The translations under genes were made by a program, and so were the position numbers. Below are positions 15,554 through 19,204 of a stretch of DNA of 19,204 nucleotides, piece after piece (position 1 is the stretch's first letter; each line of letters begins with the position of its first letter). The notes under the pieces were generated by a model, which saw only the letters and a program-made list of their open reading frames with translations, had not been told where the DNA came from and made no database searches. Origin of the DNA: JAKJGV01 sp964617565 (GTDB lineage Bacteria > Verrucomicrobiota > Kiritimatiellia > CAIQIC01 > JAGNIJ01); assembly GCA_964617565.1 (NCBI GenBank), contig CAZTYH010000065.1, positions 1 to 19,204 on the forward strand, given 5' to 3'.

Positions 15554-15591
15554 TTGCGTAACCATATCAATTGTGTAAAACATATCAATTG
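15554..15591 (+). promoter_or_regulatory. Possible promoter of the LacI-family gene with 11-bp direct repeats
   Basis: TTGCGT (15554-15559), a 16-bp spacer and TAAAAC (15576-15581) form a plausible promoter. CATATCAATTG occurs twice, at 15563-15573 and 15581-15591, 18 bp apart, in the spacer and around the transcription start. The repeats could be a site for a second regulator. Confidence 0.4.
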
Positions 15592-15618
15592 AGCAGAGTT
15601 CATTCGGATTGGAAAACC

Positions 15619-16611
15619 ATGAAATTACAACCGGCGTCACAAAAACAAACGGCACAGGGAAACGGCGCGTCCATTTATGATGTCGCGCGCCAGGCGGATG
15701 TCTCCATCGTTACCGTCTCCCGCGTGTTCAACGATTATCCGCACGTCAGCAAGCGCATGCGCGAACGCGTTTTCGCGGCCGCCCGGGCCGTGGGCTACAC
15801 CCCACGCCTTGTGTCCAAGCCCCGCGTGGCGGCAGTGATCATCGGACACCTCGATCACCTCAGCGCCGGCGATTATAAAACACGCCTCCTCCTTCATCTC
15901 GTTCGCGCCGCCGCGGGCATCGGCTACCTCGTGGAATTCATCCCGCTCGATTCGGTGGACCTCGCGACCAAGCATCTCGTGGATGCCATCATCGAAGTCG
16001 GCCTGACGGACAGCGAAGTGACCCAGCTCGACCGGCTGCCGCCCGTCCCCACCATCCTGATCAATAAGCGCACTCCAAGGCCCGCATGGAGCACCGTTTC
16101 CTCCGACCAGAGCTACGAAGGCGAACTCGCTACAACCCATCTCGCGGAAAACGGGCATCAACGCATCGCACTGCTGCTGGATGACTCGACCGGATGGGGC
16201 GTTGAACAACGCCGCAAAGGTTTTGAACGGGCCGGAAGCCGAATCAAGGGATTTGAACCGCTGGTGCTCTGCACATCGGAAATGCCCCCACCCGAAATCG
16301 CCGCTCGCATGAAGGAAGCGAAAAGCACGGCATGCGTGAATTTATCCGACAATTTCGGCCTGGCGGTGCTCGACCACTGCGTCCATGAGCTCAAGCTTCG
16401 CATACCCGAAGACATCTCCGTCGTCGCGCTGGAAAACAGGTCGGTCAGTTGCTTCTGGAATCCGCGCCTGACCACGATCGAACAACCCCTGGAAGCCATT
16501 GCAAAATGCGCTGTCCAAGGGGCCTGCGATCTCCTGGTCAATCCGGCGCGCCGATTCGACCGAAAGTTCAAGGGGCGGCTTATCGAACGCGCGTCGGTAG
16601 CCCGGCGGTGA
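15619..16611 (+). CDS. LacI-family transcriptional repressor
   Basis: This is a 330-residue protein. The ATG at 15619 follows a weak GGA. The N-terminal HTH is clear at residues 19-45 (SIYDVARQADVSIVTVSRVFNDYPHVS), followed by the hinge-type RMRERVFAAARAVGYTPRLVSK. The rest is a periplasmic-binding-protein-like ligand domain, with HLAENGHQRIALLLDDS, RKGFERAG, EDISVVALEN and the usual C-terminal LTTIEQPLEAIAKCAVQGACDLLVNP. It is divergent from the GH13 gene across an AAGCGCTT-centred palindrome and followed by a gene with the same core in its promoter. The ligand is probably an oligosaccharide or sugar released by the GH13 enzyme; this is inferred from context only. Confidence 0.93.
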   Translation: MKLQPASQKQTAQGNGASIYDVARQADVSIVTVSRVFNDYPHVSKRMRERVFAAARAVGYTPRLVSKPRVAAVIIGHLDHLSAGDYKTRLLLHLVRAAAGIGYLVEFIPLDSVDLATKHLVDAIIEVGLTDSEVTQLDRLPPVPTILINKRTPRPAWSTVSSDQSYEGELATTHLAENGHQRIALLLDDSTGWGVEQRRKGFERAGSRIKGFEPLVLCTSEMPPPEIAARMKEAKSTACVNLSDNFGLAVLDHCVHELKLRIPEDISVVALENRSVSCFWNPRLTTIEQPLEAIAKCAVQGACDLLVNPARRFDRKFKGRLIERASVARR

Positions 16612-16635
16612 TTCGAAAGCGACTATTCACGACTC

Positions 16636-16671
16636 AAAGCGCTTGTCGCCTCTTCTCGGGGGTTATATGCT
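16636..16671 (+). promoter_or_regulatory. Promoter with LacI-type operator before the 16728 gene
   Basis: AAAGCGCTTG (16636-16645) contains the same AAGCGCTT core as the palindrome at 15506-15519. It overlaps a -35-like TTGTCG (16643-16648), which is 17 bp from TATGCT (16666-16671). The operator/-35 geometry matches that of the GH13 promoter. Confidence 0.5.
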
Positions 16672-16727
16672 TGCGGTCCGGGGAGCCTTGCGAAAAGGGC
16701 CGCCGACCGCGCTCAAGGGGATAGGTC

Positions 16728-19204
16728 ATGCGGAAGAAGCGTAAAAAGAAACCGGCAACACACGTGCGGCGGCGTCATGCCATGCCGTTCAATTTTGCTT
16801 CCGTGCTCATCTATTCCTTCACGGCAATCCTCGCGATAACGCTCGGCGCCTTCTTTTACCGCAGCGTCCAGAACGCGCAGGTAACACTCAAGGAAGACCG
16901 GAATCTGAATGCCTTGTCGCCCGAGATTCCGCCCGGTGCAAAGGTCGTGCCGAAAGACGATCGTGCCAAAACAGCAAGCCCTGTTGCCACGGAACCTCAA
17001 CCGAAGCAACCGGCCGCTCCGGTCGAGCCGGAGCTCCCGCAGGCACAGCTCATTCCAATCAAATCGGAAAGCGAAACGATCAAGCCCCCCGCAGTCATGC
17101 CGGACCTGGCACCGCTGTCCGTGCCCGACTGGGTGCCCACGCCCATCTCGGATATCATCCCCGGCAAGGTCACGCTCAAGGCCATGGCCGATGCCGCCAT
17201 CACCATCAACCCTCCCGGAACCATGGAGGAGTTCAACGGCGGTGCCGTTCGGGATCTTCCATTGCGCGGAAACGAACAGTTTTTCATCGCTCAATACGAC
17301 CTCGAAAAAGTGCAGGGGTGGTCCATCACCAAGGCACACTGGTATGGCAAGGTGACAACCGGCCAGGTTCACACCCTCGCGTTCAGCACCCTCCCTGCCC
17401 CGTGGCAGGAAGGAAGCGGGACTCTCGCAGAACCTGCGCAAGGCGGCGCGACGCTGCGCTGGGCGGACCAGGGGAAAACCCAGTGGCGGGAAGACGGCAT
17501 TCCCCTCAACTACCTGATTCGCGGCGGCGGCAACTCGCTGATGTGTACCGGCAGCCCCATCGAAGAAGAACAAGAACCGTATGCGTGGGTACAGATCGAA
17601 CTCAACCCCGCCCTCGTGCAGGCGTTGATCGCCGGAACGGCGCATGGTATTGCCGTAACGGACGAGAAAGGACAACTCGGCACAACCGCCACCATCGCCT
17701 CGCGCGAAAACTCGCGCTTCAACCATTATATCGAGGTCGTTGGAACCCGCAGCGATATCAGCGCACCCGGCACCGTCCCGGACCTCACCGCGTGGGGACA
17801 CCCGGACCTGAGACGCGAATCAACGGTCGGCGTCGTTCTTTCGTGGACCGCCACCGGCGATGACGGCGACCGCGGACAGGCATTCTCATATGAAATCCGG
17901 TACGCGCCGGCGCCCGCGAACCAGGAACGGACCCGCCTGCTTCCGCCGGAACTCACGCCCCGCCCGCAACGAAGCGGCAACCCCGACAAGGCAATCATCG
18001 AAGGGCTCGAGCCCGATACGATGTACACCTTTTTCGTGCGCGCCATTGATGAGGTCGGACAGGCGGGCGTTGCCGCCAGCGCCACCCTCAAAACGCCGTC
18101 CGCCATCTCGATGCCGACCGTCGAACAACCCCAGGCGCATCCGGCCGATTCCATAGACATTGTCAACGGGAGCCTGACACTCCGCGTCGTTGAAGAAACC
18201 GCCGTGGTGGACCCCGTATCCGGCGACGTCCGTCTCGGGCGTGAACGCAAGGGACGCACAGAAGACCTTTCTTCGTTTGTCTGGGATCGCAGTTCACGCA
18301 CACTGCGGCTGCGCGCGGCGCGAAACGAGACTGTCGGAACGCTGCTCGTGCTCGGCCCCAGGCAACAGACTTTTCCCGTTATTGACTTCAGCACGAAGCC
18401 TTTTGAACGCGCCGGCAAGCCCATGGGTGGCGACGGGTTCCGCTTCCATCGAGTCTGGTTCAGCATGGCCCCGCACCAGGGCGGAAAAAGAACGTGGACC
18501 GGCGATGCATTGATACCGCTCGCGTCCGGCAAGCTCGCGATGGATGTGATGCCCAACAAGATCCAGGGCCAGACGGTCCAGACCGTTTATGCCGAACTCC
18601 AGATCCCCACCGCCGCCGAACCGGGAACGTACGTCGGCGAAATCATCATCAGCGGCGCGGAAGGCGCATCCACCACGATCAATGTGCTGCTGGATGTCCT
18701 GCCTGCCGTGCTTCCACCCGAACCGTCCTTCACGATCGAATTGCTGGCACCCGCCACGCTGGCAATGTTGTACAGGAAAGACGTGTCGAACAACGACGAC
18801 GCAAGCCCCGTCGAGATGTCGTACTATCGCATGGCCCACGAGCATCGCTGCGCGCTGGCCATCATGCCTTATCTTTCCAACGGCTCTTTCGTTCCGCCTT
18901 TCATGCCGCCCACAAGCGGGAAAGGACTCGACCTCGATATTTCATCCTGGGATGCATGGGACAGCCGTTTCCGGCGCCTGCTCGATGGAACAGGCTTCAT
19001 GGGGTCGAGCGCGGGTTCCGCACCGGTGACTCACATCATCCTGCCGGTCTTCGATAACTGGCCCACGCCGTTCGACGAAGGATTCCTGTGCGTAGGACAG
19101 GAAGTTTCCCTGCCGAACAGTGGCGTCCAGGTGTACGGCGGCCGCTCCTCGGAGATTGATGCGTGCGTGGCGCCGGATTACTGGCGCGGCGTCCGCGCCG
19201 CGCT
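16728..19204 (+). CDS. Membrane-anchored fn3 protein with glycoside-hydrolase-like region (partial)
   Basis: The frame opens at ATG 16728 after AGGGG (16716-16720) and stays open to the right edge, giving 825 residues without a stop. A basic N terminus (RKKRKKKP...RRR) and one hydrophobic segment at about 24-44 make a signal anchor, followed by a Pro/Lys/Glu-rich linker (about 60-135). An fn3 domain lies at about 348-455 (VVLSWTATGDDGD...LEPDTMYTFFVRAIDEVG). A beta-rich module follows, ending in DALIPL...GTYVGEIIIS...LPPEPSF. From about 699 comes YYRMAHEHRCALAIMPY...WDAWDSRFRRLLDG. This last pattern resembles the GH-like barrel of DUF4091/GH123-type proteins in Planctomycetes and relatives; the assignment is tentative because the barrel is cut off. 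The operator in its promoter places it in the same regulon as the GH13 enzyme. Confidence 0.75.
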   Translation, partial: MRKKRKKKPATHVRRRHAMPFNFASVLIYSFTAILAITLGAFFYRSVQNAQVTLKEDRNLNALSPEIPPGAKVVPKDDRAKTASPVATEPQPKQPAAPVEPELPQAQLIPIKSESETIKPPAVMPDLAPLSVPDWVPTPISDIIPGKVTLKAMADAAITINPPGTMEEFNGGAVRDLPLRGNEQFFIAQYDLEKVQGWSITKAHWYGKVTTGQVHTLAFSTLPAPWQEGSGTLAEPAQGGATLRWADQGKTQWREDGIPLNYLIRGGGNSLMCTGSPIEEEQEPYAWVQIELNPALVQALIAGTAHGIAVTDEKGQLGTTATIASRENSRFNHYIEVVGTRSDISAPGTVPDLTAWGHPDLRRESTVGVVLSWTATGDDGDRGQAFSYEIRYAPAPANQERTRLLPPELTPRPQRSGNPDKAIIEGLEPDTMYTFFVRAIDEVGQAGVAASATLKTPSAISMPTVEQPQAHPADSIDIVNGSLTLRVVEETAVVDPVSGDVRLGRERKGRTEDLSSFVWDRSSRTLRLRAARNETVGTLLVLGPRQQTFPVIDFSTKPFERAGKPMGGDGFRFHRVWFSMAPHQGGKRTWTGDALIPLASGKLAMDVMPNKIQGQTVQTVYAELQIPTAAEPGTYVGEIIISGAEGASTTINVLLDVLPAVLPPEPSFTIELLAPATLAMLYRKDVSNNDDASPVEMSYYRMAHEHRCALAIMPYLSNGSFVPPFMPPTSGKGLDLDISSWDAWDSRFRRLLDGTGFMGSSAGSAPVTHIILPVFDNWPTPFDEGFLCVGQEVSLPNSGVQVYGGRSSEIDACVAPDYWRGVRAA

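Noticed and set aside
16713..17801. A 362-codon open frame on the minus strand
   Set aside because: It is antisense to the membrane-anchored fn3 protein, which has a clear ribosome-binding site, signal anchor and fn3 domain. The minus-strand product is low in recognisable structure and reflects the high-GC third-position bias of the real gene.
1..19204. tRNA, rRNA or riboswitch genes
   Set aside because: I looked through the intergenic stretches on both strands and saw no cloverleaf with a TTCRA-type arm, no rRNA-like conserved blocks and no known riboswitch core. A covariance-model scan would be needed to exclude them fully.

Overview
The window looks like a metagenome-derived scaffold from a bacterium of the PVC group, most likely Kiritimatiellota/Verrucomicrobia-like. 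This is inferred, not proven. The support is several exported, multi-domain glycan-active proteins that end in the beta-rich tail common in that group (a 'YxVxSSTNLxxW'-type motif), a moderately high GC content, and sparse, mostly single-gene transcription units. A run of 100 N flanked by an exact 55-bp duplication shows the sequence is scaffolded short-read assembly.

Region A (1-3942) is accessory DNA. It holds the tail of an exported protein, a zinc-ribbon membrane protein coupled to a small membrane protein, a half-size TauE/SafE permease, an RHH/PIN toxin-antitoxin pair with its own consensus promoter, and a HigB/HigA toxin-antitoxin pair with its own promoter. Three foldable elements (264-334, 3021-3091, 3874-3944) lie immediately 3' of stop codons. 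They share one architecture: outer xAAC...GTTC boxes, a short unpaired spacer, an inner stem with one unpaired base on the left arm, and an apical hairpin. The last two are 56/57 identical and bracket higBA. This is the layout of integron attC sites and gene cassettes, although the GTTC box departs from the usual GTTRRRY core and no integrase is in view.

Region B (4008-9725) holds a secreted metallophosphoesterase of the TIGR03768 type, a small four-helix membrane protein, a secreted GH64-type beta-1,3-glucanase with an fn3 domain, and an SDR oxidoreductase. The assembly gap splits the glucanase, but collapsing the 55-bp overlap restores one in-frame 770-residue protein.

Region C (9980-19204) looks like a glycan-use locus with local control. 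It has a secreted alpha/alpha-barrel protein, a convergent large secreted GH13 alpha-glucan enzyme (CBM48, GH13, two CBM25-like modules), a divergent LacI-family repressor, and a membrane-anchored fn3/GH-like protein running off the right edge. A perfect palindrome, GTAAAGCGCTTTAC, overlaps the predicted -35 box of the GH13 gene. A second site with the same AAGCGCTT core overlaps the predicted -35 box of the last gene. The simplest reading is that the LacI protein represses both, with alpha-glucan breakdown products as the likely inducer.
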